A DNA stretch of 64,000 nucleotides from Cutaneotrichosporon cavernicola (Eukaryota; Basidiomycota; Tremellomycetes; Trichosporonales; Trichosporonaceae), in the NCBI RefSeq assembly GCF_030864355.1, contig NC_083394.1, forward strand, positions 558,001 to 622,000, given 5' to 3'. Both the position numbers and the translations under genes were made by a program. Below the pieces are notes generated by a model. That model saw only the letters and a list, made by a program, of their open reading frames with translations. It did not search any database and was not told the DNA's origin. Of the stretch, positions 22,368 through 32,494 are shown in pieces. Positions within the stretch are counted from its first letter, which is position 1, and each line of letters begins with the position of its first letter.

Positions 22368-24310
22368 ATGCGCCGCTTCGCCCGTGTTCCCAAGCTCCTG
22401 CCGCGCCCAATGCCGCGTAGCCAGGCCAGGCCCGCCATTGCTGGATGCCCGCCGCCCCGCGCTTCTCCGCATCTTCTGCGCATGCTGAGCACTTCTGTGA
22501 GTATGATTGAGTAAAGAGAGAGAGAGGCTGGAAGTCAGGCTCGTACGCTTGGCGGTGTGGTGGCTTCGGAGGCTGCTTCCGAGGCCTGCTCCGCGCCGAT
22601 CGGCGACCGCTCGTACGAGGTGGGTGGTGGGCAGCGGAGCACAGATGGCAAGCCGAGTCTGTTCTGCATGCCTGCAGATGGCTCTTGACGCTCTTGCTGC
22701 TGCTTGATGGGGTTTTCTTTCTCACGACTACCATTGTCTACCAAGTGCCTTTTTGTTTGAATAAGGTTGATTCGACAACTCGCTGCCGATCAGGCCCCGC
22801 CAATCTCGGCTATCGGCCCTTGAACTCGAAACAGTCAACTGACTCCCAGCCATCCACCAACATCCACAATCGCGACGTCCATAACGCTGCTGCCTTCGCA
22901 GAGGCTGAGCAGCCCGCAGCCAACGACGAACGCGTCCTCTTCCAGACCCCCGACCAGGTCCTCTCCCTCGGCCAAGGTTACCTCTACTATGCTGGTCCCG
23001 CCCCCGCGACCGACGTCGAGGCAGGCGTCCTCAACCGCGTCGAGGGTGTTCTGTCCCTCGCACGCCTGCGCGACGCCTGCCCCTGCCCGAGTTGCATCCA
23101 CCCCTCGACCCGGCAGAAGACCCACACGTCCGGCGAGGCAGCGCGTGAGGTCGCCAACCTCTCCGAGGTCCAGGCTCGGATGGGTGAGGCCGACGGCGTT
23201 CCGGGTCTGTTTGTGCAATGGGCCGAGCACGAGGGATTCTATCCCCTCGGCCTGATCCAGCGTCTCCTCGCCGGCCGTGTTCGTGGAACCTCGTACATTG
23301 AGAACACGCTGCAGCGCAAGCTCTGGGACAGGGAGACGTTCCTGCGCGACGCAAAGAACTTTTACACCGAGTACAGCGACTTGCATGCTGGCAAGCGGGG
23401 CGAGAAGATGGACGCCCGCCCCGAAGCACTCCTCCGACTCCTTGAGCAGCTCCAGGTCTACGGCCTCGCCGTCGTGCGTGGCCTGCCCACTAACAAGACT
23501 GGAAACCAGGAGTGCGCGCTCCGCGACCTGGCTGAGAGCGTGGGCCTGCTCCGGAACACGTTCTATGGCGAGACGTGGGACGTGCGCAACGTCGCAAACT
23601 CGAAGAACGTCGCGTACACCAACCTCAACCTCGGCCTGCACGTGGATCTTCTGTGAGTTTGAGTTTTGCCAAGCGACCGAGTTGACCAAAGCTACTTTGC
23701 ACTCCCGCCTCGTTTCCAGATGCTGCACTCGCTGCGTAACCGCGTCGTCGGTGGCGAGTCGTATTTCGTCGACTCGTTTGCGGCTGCTCAGCAGCTCAAA
23801 TCCACACGGCCAGAACTGTACGCTTCGCTGCAACGCAACATGATCGAGTACGAGTACGACAATGACGGGCACTACCTCTCGTACCAGCACCCCGTCTTGC
23901 CAGAGGGCGACCTGGCCGAGCCGGGCTTGCACTCGGCGATCAACTGGTCGCCGCCCTTCCAGGCGCCGGCTGTCCAGCGTCCCGTCGATGTGAACGGACA
24001 AGCAACGCTCGAGGCAGAGGACGAGTTCTACGAGGCGTGCGACGCGTTCCAGGCCAACCTCGACGACCCCAAGTTCCGGCACGAGTTCCTTCTCAAAGAG
24101 GGCGAGTGTGTGCTGTTCGACAACCAGAGGGTACTGCATGCGCGAACGGCGTTCCGCGACAAGACCGACGAGGAGATTATGCGCGACGGTACAATCTGCG
24201 TGCCGGGTGAGAGCACGCGGTGGCTCAAGGGATGTTACCTCGACGGATCGACAGTGTGGGACAAGCTTGCTGTGCTCAATGAGCAGGTGCGGGGGAAGAA
24301 GAGCATCTAG
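22368..24310 (+). CDS. Gamma-butyrobetaine dioxygenase-like Fe(II)/2-oxoglutarate oxygenase
   Basis: Three exons. Exon 1 (22368-22496, MRRFARVPKLLPRPMPRSQ) looks like a mitochondrial targeting leader; an intron of about 355 nt joins STS to PSTNIHNRD. The N-terminal domain carries RLRDACPCPSCIHPSTRQ, the zinc-binding module of BBOX/TMLD enzymes. The catalytic domain has NTFYGETWDV, then LHVDLL (the HxD iron ligands) and the distal histidine in FDNQRVLHAR. The second intron falls within the DLLYFALPP codons. The family hydroxylates gamma-butyrobetaine or trimethyllysine in carnitine synthesis; the fungal homologue Aim17 is mitochondrial. Which of the two substrates is used cannot be decided by eye. 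Confidence 0.82.
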
Positions 24311-24478
24311 TGTTGTATGAATGACTGTGCAGTTGGTTGTGAACCGCCGTTGCTGGGGTATGGCGCTGGGTGGAGATGACCGGTTGGCTGGTGGAGGTGG
24401 ATGTGGTTCCAATAATCGTCATTCCGTCTCGCTCTTCTCTCCATTCTTGTTTGTCCACTCATCCATCCACCAGCAACC

Positions 24479-26760
24479 ATGCACGGCGTCACAGACGAGT
24501 GAGCTATCGTTCCATTACCAGCTGACAACAGGACGTTCCTCCCGCAGATTGTCGGCGTGCGTCCATCTTGTAATCCACAGCTCACTCCAGGTCTTCTACG
24601 CGACCTTTGACCCTGTCGCGGGCCCAACCGTTCTCCACCAAGTCCCCGAACACCTCATCTCAAGCAGCACCACCGAGGATGGAGCCCGCTCGCCATCAGG
24701 TTCTCGATCTAGGAGTATGACCCGCGGCTCACTAAGCACCGACCGGGGCCGGGAGCTATCGGGACCTCGAATGGGGCGCAACACCTCTCCCTCACCAATG
24801 CGCATGTCCCACCCCCAACCCCGTTCTCCACGCGACCTAGCCGGGAGCCTATCCTCCTCTGCCACCCTCTCTTCAGGCCCCGGATCGAACGGTACGCCGA
24901 ACCATTCTTCTCCGCTGGCCAACACAATCTCCACCTCTACCACCGCAACATCCACCCCCGCCCCCACCCCCGCCCCCTCGGCCCATGTGCGCGCAGGTAC
25001 GCCTGCTCCCCGCCAACCCGCCCTCCTCGAATTTGGACCCATTAGCGAATACGTCATCCCCAAAAAGTCATTGCATGGAAAGCTGGTCACGTTCAGGACT
25101 GATGGGGCTTGGGACGCCATGGGGGACGAAAGTGACGACTCGTCCGACGACGGAGACCACAAGTACGAGTACAGAGTTATTGGGCTTCCAATGGTCCTCG
25201 AGGGTGAGGGGGGCAAGTATCAGCGTAACCAGTATATCTGGAATTTGTGCTTTGTGTTCCGCGCAAACGCTAGCTTGTCTGCTTTTGAGCCAGTCGTACG
25301 CAAGACGGCAAGGATATTACGCAGTGCTGAACTCGATACGGGGTATTTGAGTGCGCCGCAGGCACATCATACACCTATTCCGGCTGTGCTCGAGCAGATC
25401 TTTGAAGACCTCAACTCGTACTCGGAGACGAGCATTCCGCTGGATGGGTATAACAGTCTCGAACTCAAGTTGTTCCCCCACTACCGTGAGTGTGTCGACC
25501 TTGGGGGGGTTTCAGAGTGACATCCCAACCATCTGGCAATAACCTTGCCATGCTCGTCCTTCACCTCGCTCGTCCTCTCACCTCTCGTCCCCTCCCAACC
25601 GCTGACCCCAGCCAACCCGCCCGAATGCAACGACTGGGACGTCCCCCTCGCCCTCGTTGACCTCAAGTCCCTCCGTGACCCAAATTGGGACATCACAGCC
25701 TCGCGTGTCGTCGATTACGTCGATGGCATAAATCACTGCGCGCGCATTGCACAGCTCGCCGACGCCGACCCTGCGCTCGTGCGCGAGACACTCCGTCATA
25801 TGCTCTACTACCAGGTTATCATGACGGTGCGCACTCCCCACTGCTCACCTACCAACCCTGCACCGCTAACACCAGATTGACATCTTCCAGTACTCGAACA
25901 TGTACAAAATCAACTCGTCATTTCCACGCCTGGTGGCGGAAGAGAGTGTCATCGCTGAATGTGGGACCTACGTCACCCGTCCAAATTATCCCGTCCTCGA
26001 CTGGCCAGCCCTCGCAACCATGTACGCCAAGCTCATGTCGGGCACCACCGTGCAGAAGTGGTGCGAAGAGAACAGCGTCCTCGATAAGGGCATCGACCCG
26101 CGCCGCTTCGTCTCATTCGGCATCATCAAGGGTTTCCTCACACGTGTGCACCGCTGGCCCATAATGGTAGACCGGGTTGGTCCCCTCCTCCTAGGCCATG
26201 GGCTGGGCCTAACAGGCGCCGGAGGAGCTGGTTCGTCATTATTGGCACCCGACCCCTCGCGCCGCCGAGTAGGCTTCCACAACGACTCGAGAGAGAGCCG
26301 CGACTTCCGCAACGATTCGACGATCACACGCGCCCTGCAGGGCGGCGAGTCGCTGTTCACCCTCCGTTCAGGTGGCAGTGCCGCCAGCATAACGGGTATC
26401 TCGCCAGCCAGTGGGGCCCCGAACTCGCCACCACGCAAGTTGAACCAGGGCCGCTCACTCAGCAGCGCTCCCGACCACCCTAGCGTCTCGAGCCGACGCA
26501 CAAACACGCTGCGCTCGGGTGGCGGCCTGAGTCAGCTCACAACAAGTGCTGGCGCCGGCGTATCTCAGATCTCGAGGCATGTCCAGGGCAGGCTGTACGA
26601 GCTCGAAGACGAGCTCCTGGGCTACCTGGACGGACACCACAACACGGACGAGATCCAGGTGCGCATGGGCATGAACTGGACACAACTTGAGAAGGTGCTG
26701 GGTCTGGATGACATTCGTGATGGAATAGGGAGAAAGGGGATTGCAATGGTCACCAAGTAG
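24479..26760 (+). CDS. NPR2: Nitrogen permease regulator 2 (SEACIT/GATOR1 subunit)
   Basis: Npr2 with Npr3 and Iml1 restrains TORC1 when amino acids are scarce, at the vacuole. Five exons. The first two are tiny (20 and 25 nt) and give MHGVTDETFLPQIVG; introns are 24499-24531 and 24557-24590. Family landmarks follow in order: VFYATFDPVAGPTVLHQVPE, ISEYVIPKKSLHGKLVTF, KYQRNQYIWNLCFVF, SETSIPLDGYNSLELKLFP, then PLALVDLK, LRHMLYYQVIMT-IDIFQYSNMY, YVTRPNYPVLDWPAL and a C-terminal winged-helix-like segment ending GIAMVTK. Relative to NPRL2 it contains two long disordered insertions rich in Ser/Pro/Arg (about 55-150 and after RWPIMVD). Confidence 0.92.
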
Positions 26761-26991
26761 CTGCGTAGTGTTGTGAGATGGATGATGTGATGTGGGTGGC
26801 TGGTTGAAGGCGGGAAGAAGATTAAGTAGTCGTCATTACAAGTTGACACGGGCATTGATCGGCGCGTACCTTTTGTTAACACTCCATAGCCTACCATCAC
26901 ACACTGTCTCTCATTCTCCATCTCACTTGATCTCTTGCATCGCATCGCATCGCATCCATCTGGCATACAAACTACCCCAACCCCTCTGGTC

Positions 26992-29479
26992 ATGAGCGAC
27001 GATCCAGGCCCCACCCTCGCAGTGCGCACACTCAAGGAGCGGCGCGACCAGCTATCCTCCCACAGCGTCCAGGTCGACGGGCTGTTGGATGAACTCGCAG
27101 ACGACGTCGGCACCCTCGCTGCCCAGGAGGCGTGGGAGCCCGCAGTGGAGGCAGGCATGGCCGACTGGGCTAGTGATCGCGCAACAGTGTTTCGTGCTTT
27201 GCGAGTGAGTTGCATGGGTCGTGGCCGCCTCCACTCCCTCGTCATGCGTCCTCCCTCCTCCTCCTCCTCCTCCCCCCCCCCTCCTCCCCCCGCCTACGCC
27301 CCCACCTACCCCCTCCCCCTACCTCCCGACCTACCCCCCTACCCCCCCCCCCCTCTCCCCCCACCCCCCACCCCCCCTGACAGCAGCGCGCACACTTCGA
27401 CGAGGCCAAAGCCCACGCCGCCCTCCTAGCATGCTGCGCCGCGCGGATCGAGCGCGGGCTCTCCGGCGCGATCCCCTCGCCCCCCGTCCCAGGGCTATTC
27501 GCCGTCCTCCCCCTCTCCCAAACTGACCGGCTCGGCCATCCGGTCGCGGTCCTAACCCTCCGCGAAGTTGTACGCGACGAGGCAGGCTCCCTCACAGAAC
27601 TAAAGGACTGGCTCTGGTTCGCACTCGAGATGGTCCGCCGCGTCCTCGCGGATTATTGGGTCGCCCATAAACGCGGGACGGGCGCAGAAGGTGCTGTACT
27701 GCTCGTCGACGCCAAGGATGCCGGGTACCGCAACCTCGTGAGTATACCCGGATATGCGGTCACTTGGTGGCGCGCGCCGAACAGCCGGCTCCCAAAGATT
27801 CCGCTGTACGCACGGCCGCCGCACAGACTGCCGCTCCGTTTCGAGCGAGAAACCCTTCACGCTTGTTCATGCTGCCAAGCCGGGGTCCAGACCCCGCGGG
27901 CTGCAGTCGCCGCGCTGCCAGATATTTTACTAACGCGCAGGAAGTTGAGCTCCTCCCCACTCTCTTCTCTGTTGGGCACAACTCGTTCCCAGGTCTGTTT
28001 GAGAGCGTCTACATCGTCAACGCCGGCTGGAGCCACAGAACCATGTGGAACTCGATCATCAAGCGCCTCCTCCCCAAGTCGGCCATCGACAAGGTCGTCT
28101 TCCTTGACGACAAGCAGCAGATTGCCCAGGTGTTCAACCTCGACCAGCTGCCAGAGGCGTACGGTGGCTGTGGGCTCGAGCCCGACCCGGAAATCATGCT
28201 GCGCCGCTACTCGATCGCCCGGCCACATGCTTACTCGCGTCCGGGGTCGCGGGCGACCTCGCGCGGACCATCACGCGGTCCATCCCGCGTCGTGTCGCGC
28301 ACAGGCTCGCGGGTTGGCAGCCGCGCACACAGCCGTGAACCTACCGCACATAGCCGTGAACCTACCCGCCGTGGGGTACCGAGCAGGACAACCTCCACAG
28401 CCAGCATCGCCGACGTGTATTACACCGCTCCACCGTCGCCTGTTCGGTCGCGCTCGACCTCCCGGCGCAACTCGACTCACGCACTTGTGGGCTTGAGCGC
28501 CAAGCTCGCCATGACGAAACAGGGCCAGGACTTGGAGATCCTGGGCGAGAAGCAGAAGCCAACTGTCGATCCATCTATCCATCGCATTAAATCACTCTCC
28601 GACTTTCATCTCTACCTCTCTCCGTCGCGTCTCGCACACCGCGACCTCCTCTCTGACTCGGAAGACGACGAGCCAGTCCCTCCAAAGCCGATAGTACAAG
28701 GCCGCCGCACTCTCCGACCAGCCATGCTCGAGCTTGGGGCGGGCACCATCGCCGCGCGACGTGCGTCACGCGCAGTGACCCCAGCGATTGCGCGCGCCTC
28801 CACACCCGCCGAGTACGCCTCGATGCTGCAGGATCACCACGCTCGCGGCCTGGAGCAGTACTACAGCCCGGAGCAGCACGAGGTGATCGAGGCCATGTCC
28901 TCGCCAGACCACAGTGACAGTCCCGAGTCTCCGCCGCCACTCGCAATCGAACCCTCCTCGCCAGAACCAGGCGAGCCTGAGTCGCAGATCCTGGCGCCTA
29001 TTGCAGTCCGCCCGGGCCCTGCTGAAGCCGAAGCGCCGGACGTCCAGTTCTCCTCATCCAACCCGTGGTTTGGCTACCCCGTCGTGCGTGTCCCCCATGC
29101 CAGCGGGGAGGGCTACGCGATACGCCCGCGTTACGGCCGCAACCGGAAGCGCGACCTCGTTAAGACGCTCCTCTGGCTTTTCGTTTTACGGCTGCAGTCA
29201 TGGAGAAGTGCGGTGGAGCGCGCTCTCGGTCTTCCCCGCCTTGCAGCGCTGTTGGCACCAAGCAAGCCGGAGGAACACGCGACGCCCGACCAGGGTCTGC
29301 GCGCCGTTGCGCGCACTCGGTCCTACACGCCCAAGGGCATGGTTGTCAAGCGCGAGCGCGACTGGATCTGGATGGTCATTGGGTTCCTGCTGCTCCGGGG
29401 GACGTGGGCGCGTCTCCTCGGGCCGATGGAGAGCCTGGGCCTCGGCGCCGTGCGCGACATGCTCGGGGGACTGGTCTAG
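26992..29479 (+). CDS. CRAL-TRIO lipid-binding protein with long disordered tail and C-terminal hydrophobic segment
   Basis: Three exons (introns 27205-27386 and about 27739-27940). The start MSDDPGPTLAVRTLKERRDQ leads into a helical N-terminal region. The CRAL-TRIO domain carries LLVDAKDAGYRNL-EVELLPT, YIVNAGWSHRTMWNSIIK and VVFLDDKQQIAQVFNL, ending at the LPEAYGG hallmark of Sec14-type folds. The following 400 residues are disordered and Ser/Arg-rich, with SR/RG repeats such as RPGSRATSRGPSRGPSR. The end (WIWMVIGFLLLRGTW and an amphipathic helix) suggests membrane anchoring. Phosphoinositide or sterol transfer is the family role; the ligand is unknown. The first intron is largely polypyrimidine. 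Confidence 0.8.
27240..27380 (+). repeat. Polypyrimidine low-complexity tract in intron 1 of the CRAL-TRIO gene
   Basis: The tract is almost only C and T, with CTC triplet runs followed by long C-runs punctuated by T or A. It occupies most of intron 27205-27386 and stops at the CTGACAGCAG acceptor. Confidence 0.9.
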
Positions 29480-29852
29480 TTGGCCGTCTCCAAGCCCGGT
29501 AAAGTAGGGCACAACCAACAAAATACAGTAGACATAGACCGCCTGCCATAGTTTGTGGGCGCCCGCCATAGTTTGCTCACAAACCAATCAACCCAGCCCC
29601 ACGCCATCTCCACCAGACGTTGTATCAATGTTGTTTGTAATGTATGCGTCTGCCTGCATGACTAGGTGACTAGGATGACTTGTGTCCGTGTCCGGCGCCA
29701 AGTCTCGTCTGCCACCCCCGTGCCTGAGTCCACGTCGAAATGTCAATGAGACGCGTCCGATGCATCCCCTCCACTCCTCCACTCTTCTCCTCCACTCTTG
29801 TCATCTCCACGCTCCTTACTCGACTGTCGCTTGAATCTCCCCGTCTCGCATA
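29480..29852. other. Intergenic region, nothing recognised
   Basis: This is the 3' flank of the CRAL-TRIO gene and the HUT1 promoter. CT-rich stretches near 29765-29815 precede HUT1. No coding or RNA feature is supported. Confidence 0.5.
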
Positions 29853-31325
29853 ATGGGGTTGCTACGGTACGCCCCTCACCAGGCCATCTAACATCTAACA
29901 CCAGCCTATGTATCTGTGTGTCGGGAGTCTACGCCGCCTTCCTCCTCTGGGCGATAGCGCAGGAACGTCGTGAGTTTCTGTTTCTCCTCACGTTCCTCTG
30001 ACCCCAGTCTCCCAACCCTTCCCCGCGTCCCCGGCACATCCCCACACCCCACCTCGTTCAGCACACGGAGACAAGTTCCCCTCCCCCCTCTTCTTCAACT
30101 TTTCCCAAGCGCTGGCAAGTGCCTGCGCGAGCGCAACGTACCTCCTCGTCGGGTCGCGGGGATCACTCGCAAGGGACGGCGTAGTTGGTGTACTGGGGCT
30201 ACGGCGGTTGTTTGGTGGCGCGGAGGTGTCGGACAAGCCCAATGCCGTGGCCAGGTCAAACAACGCGAATGGCAAGGCGAACGGCGCTAACGGGAACACC
30301 ACGACACACGCCAACGTCAACACCACGAGACCACACGCCAACGGCAACGGCAACACCGCGAGACCATGGTACCAGACCCTCCCCGGACTGCTTCTTCAAG
30401 TATCCATGTTCCAAACTACCGCTGGGCCGATCGGGTTCCACGCGCTCAAGCATATTTCTTATCCCACCATGGTCCTGGCCAAAGTCAGTCACACATTGGG
30501 TAGAGCTAATCCCAGTCGTGCAAACTCATCCCCGTGCTCCTGCTCAATGTTCTTCTGTACCGCCGGAGGTTTGGAGCGCACAAGTACGCGGTCGTCGTGC
30601 TTGTTTCCATTGGCATCTCAATGTTCATGCTCTTTGGGGGGAAGAAGAAGGGTGGGGGTGGTGACAGCGCTTTTGGATTGGGGCTGCTGCTCGTCAAGTA
30701 TGTACCCATCTCATTGCTATTTGCCTCGACGGATCGCTACGCTCGCTGTGCTCGCGCTAACCCTAGCCTCCTCATTGACGGTCTAACCAACTCGACCCAA
30801 GACCAGATCTTCGCCCTCTACCCCTCCTACTCGGGCCAGCAGATGATGTTCATCATGGCCTTCCTCCAACTATCCCTCCTCACCCCCGCCATGCTCCTGC
30901 CCCTCCCGTCACGCCCCTCATCTCTTGTCAACCACATACCATTCCTCTCCTCCCTACTCCCCCGCGAGCGCGGCTACTCCCACACCCTCTCCTTCTCTCC
31001 CCCCATCCTCCTCCAGTCGGTCCGCTTCCTCGTCTCGCACCCTACAGCGCTAGCCCCACTCGCCGCCTACGCAGCTCTAGGTGGTCTAGGTCAGTTGTTC
31101 ATTTTTGAGACGATCGCGCACTTTGGCTCCCTCACACTCGTCATGGTCACCGTAACCCGCAAACTCTTCACCATGCTCCTCTCGGTCTTCGTGTTCGGCC
31201 ACAAGCTCACTCCCGGACAATGGTGTGGTGTAGCAGTAGTGTTTGCAGGCATCGGCGTCGAGGCAGGGTTCAAGCGCCGTGAGGCGAGCAAGCGCGTACG
31301 GAGGGACAAGGCCAAGACGGAGTAG
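29853..31325 (+). CDS. HUT1: ER nucleotide-sugar transporter Hut1 (SLC35B1 family)
   Basis: Five exons. Exon 1 is only 14 nt (29853-29866, MGLLR); the next gives [21 protein letters not shown], the opening helix of Hut1. Further landmarks are [34 protein letters not shown] (split by an intron ending CTAATCCCAG), [24 protein letters not shown] and a final [18 protein letters not shown] pair with [12 protein letters not shown]. The tail [17 protein letters not shown] is basic and cytosolic. Homologues supply UDP-galactose, UDP-glucose or ATP to the ER lumen. An Asn/Gly-rich insert ([13 protein letters not shown]) lies in the second loop and is not typical of the family. Confidence 0.9.
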
Positions 31326-31505
31326 AGCATGCAGAGACATGGGTTATAGCTAAAAGGATTAAGCGGAGTCAATCCAATTTGACTCGGGCTACAGGCTGCA
31401 GTAATATCCGTTTTCCGCACGAATACGAGATTGACCGACTTTGTGACGCCATTCTGCCCAAAACCAACAACCCACTTCTCAACTCGACTCCACTCCATCA
31501 CATCC

Positions 31506-32423
31506 ATGTTCCGCCCAACACTCGTCCGCGCTCTCCGCGCAGCCCGCCCGCTCGCAACGCGGCCTTCAGCGCGCGCCATCTCCACCCTTCCCACCCTCAC
31601 CACCCGCTTCACCGCCCCGCCCCGTACCCGCGCAGCGAGCAGCACCCCGCATGGCGACCCCCAGATTGCAGAAGGCATTGAGGTCCGGTACGTCCTCCGT
31701 CCTCTTCCTCGCCCCGCGCCATCACCACGACCTTTCGCACTCCGCTCTATAGACTGTGCCTTCTGCTTGCGGTCACTGCAACCTCACCGATCATCTCCCC
31801 TTACTTGCGTAGTCTCCCATCCCCCGTCTCCAACCGAAACGCACCTTGCTTCTCTCACCTTCCTCTCTTCTCCCCCTTCCTCCCCATGCCGCCCCCTCCC
31901 AGTCCCCCCCCCCCCCCCCCCCTTTCCCCCCCCCCCGTCTCCCCCCCCCCTTCCTGTAGCGTCGGTGTAGCCCATCCGTAGAGCATGGGACAGACATAAC
32001 TAACCCCAGCTCCCTCACCGATAACGAGTACCACGACCTAGCCGACGAGAGCATGGACACACTCCACGAAAACCTCGAGGCGCTGTGTGAGGACTTTGGC
32101 CCGCCCGACTGGGAGGTCGAGTACAGTGTGAGTCGGGGACTGGACTCACTGGGCCAACTAAACCGGGACCCATACAGAGCTGACAGCAGTCCGGAGTCAT
32201 GACCCTCATCCTTCCCCCGCACGGCACGTACGTCATCAACAAGCAGCCGCCAAACCACCAGATCTGGGTATCGTCGCCGTTCTCGGGACCTGCGCGCTTC
32301 AGCCTGTCGCCCGAGGGGATCTGGGTGCACCACCGCCGGAAGGGCGTGCAGCTCGGCGCTCTGCTCGACGGAGAGTTGAAGGACCTTGTCAAGGGCGGGT
32401 GGGAGGGCGTTGGCCTCAAGTAG
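31506..32423 (+). CDS. YFH1: Mitochondrial frataxin
   Basis: Frataxin is the iron-sulfur cluster assembly allosteric activator of the matrix. Three exons (introns 31688-32009 and 32128-32189) encode about 177 residues. A clear mitochondrial leader ([19 protein letters not shown]) precedes the acidic first helix [20 protein letters not shown], with LEALCEDFG, then the beta-sheet: [27 protein letters not shown] and FSGPARFS, the canonical NKQPPNxQIWxSSPxSGP core. The C-terminal helix ends GGWEGVGLK. All key features are present. Intron 1 contains three C-runs of 19, 11 and 10 bases. Confidence 0.96.
31904..31950 (+). repeat. Poly-C tract in frataxin intron 1
   Basis: Runs of C at 31904-31922 (19), 31926-31936 (11) and 31941-31950 (10) are separated by TTT and GTCT. 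The opposite strand is G-rich and could form quadruplexes. It lies inside the first intron of the frataxin gene. Confidence 0.95.
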
Positions 32424-32494
32424 AGCGAAGAATGCAACTTGGACTAACGGATACATGAAATAGCCTCTGATGCTCTCCTGTCTTCTCTTATGCT

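Noticed and set aside
22835..24412. 525-codon minus-strand frame opposite the dioxygenase gene
   Set aside because: The plus strand has clear HxD and distal-His motifs. The antisense frame has no recognisable content and is a GC-rich shadow.
27221..27526. Proline-rich plus-strand frame in the C-rich tract
   Set aside because: It reads through the intron's polypyrimidine tract; splicing at CTGACAGCAG gives the CRAL-TRIO protein.
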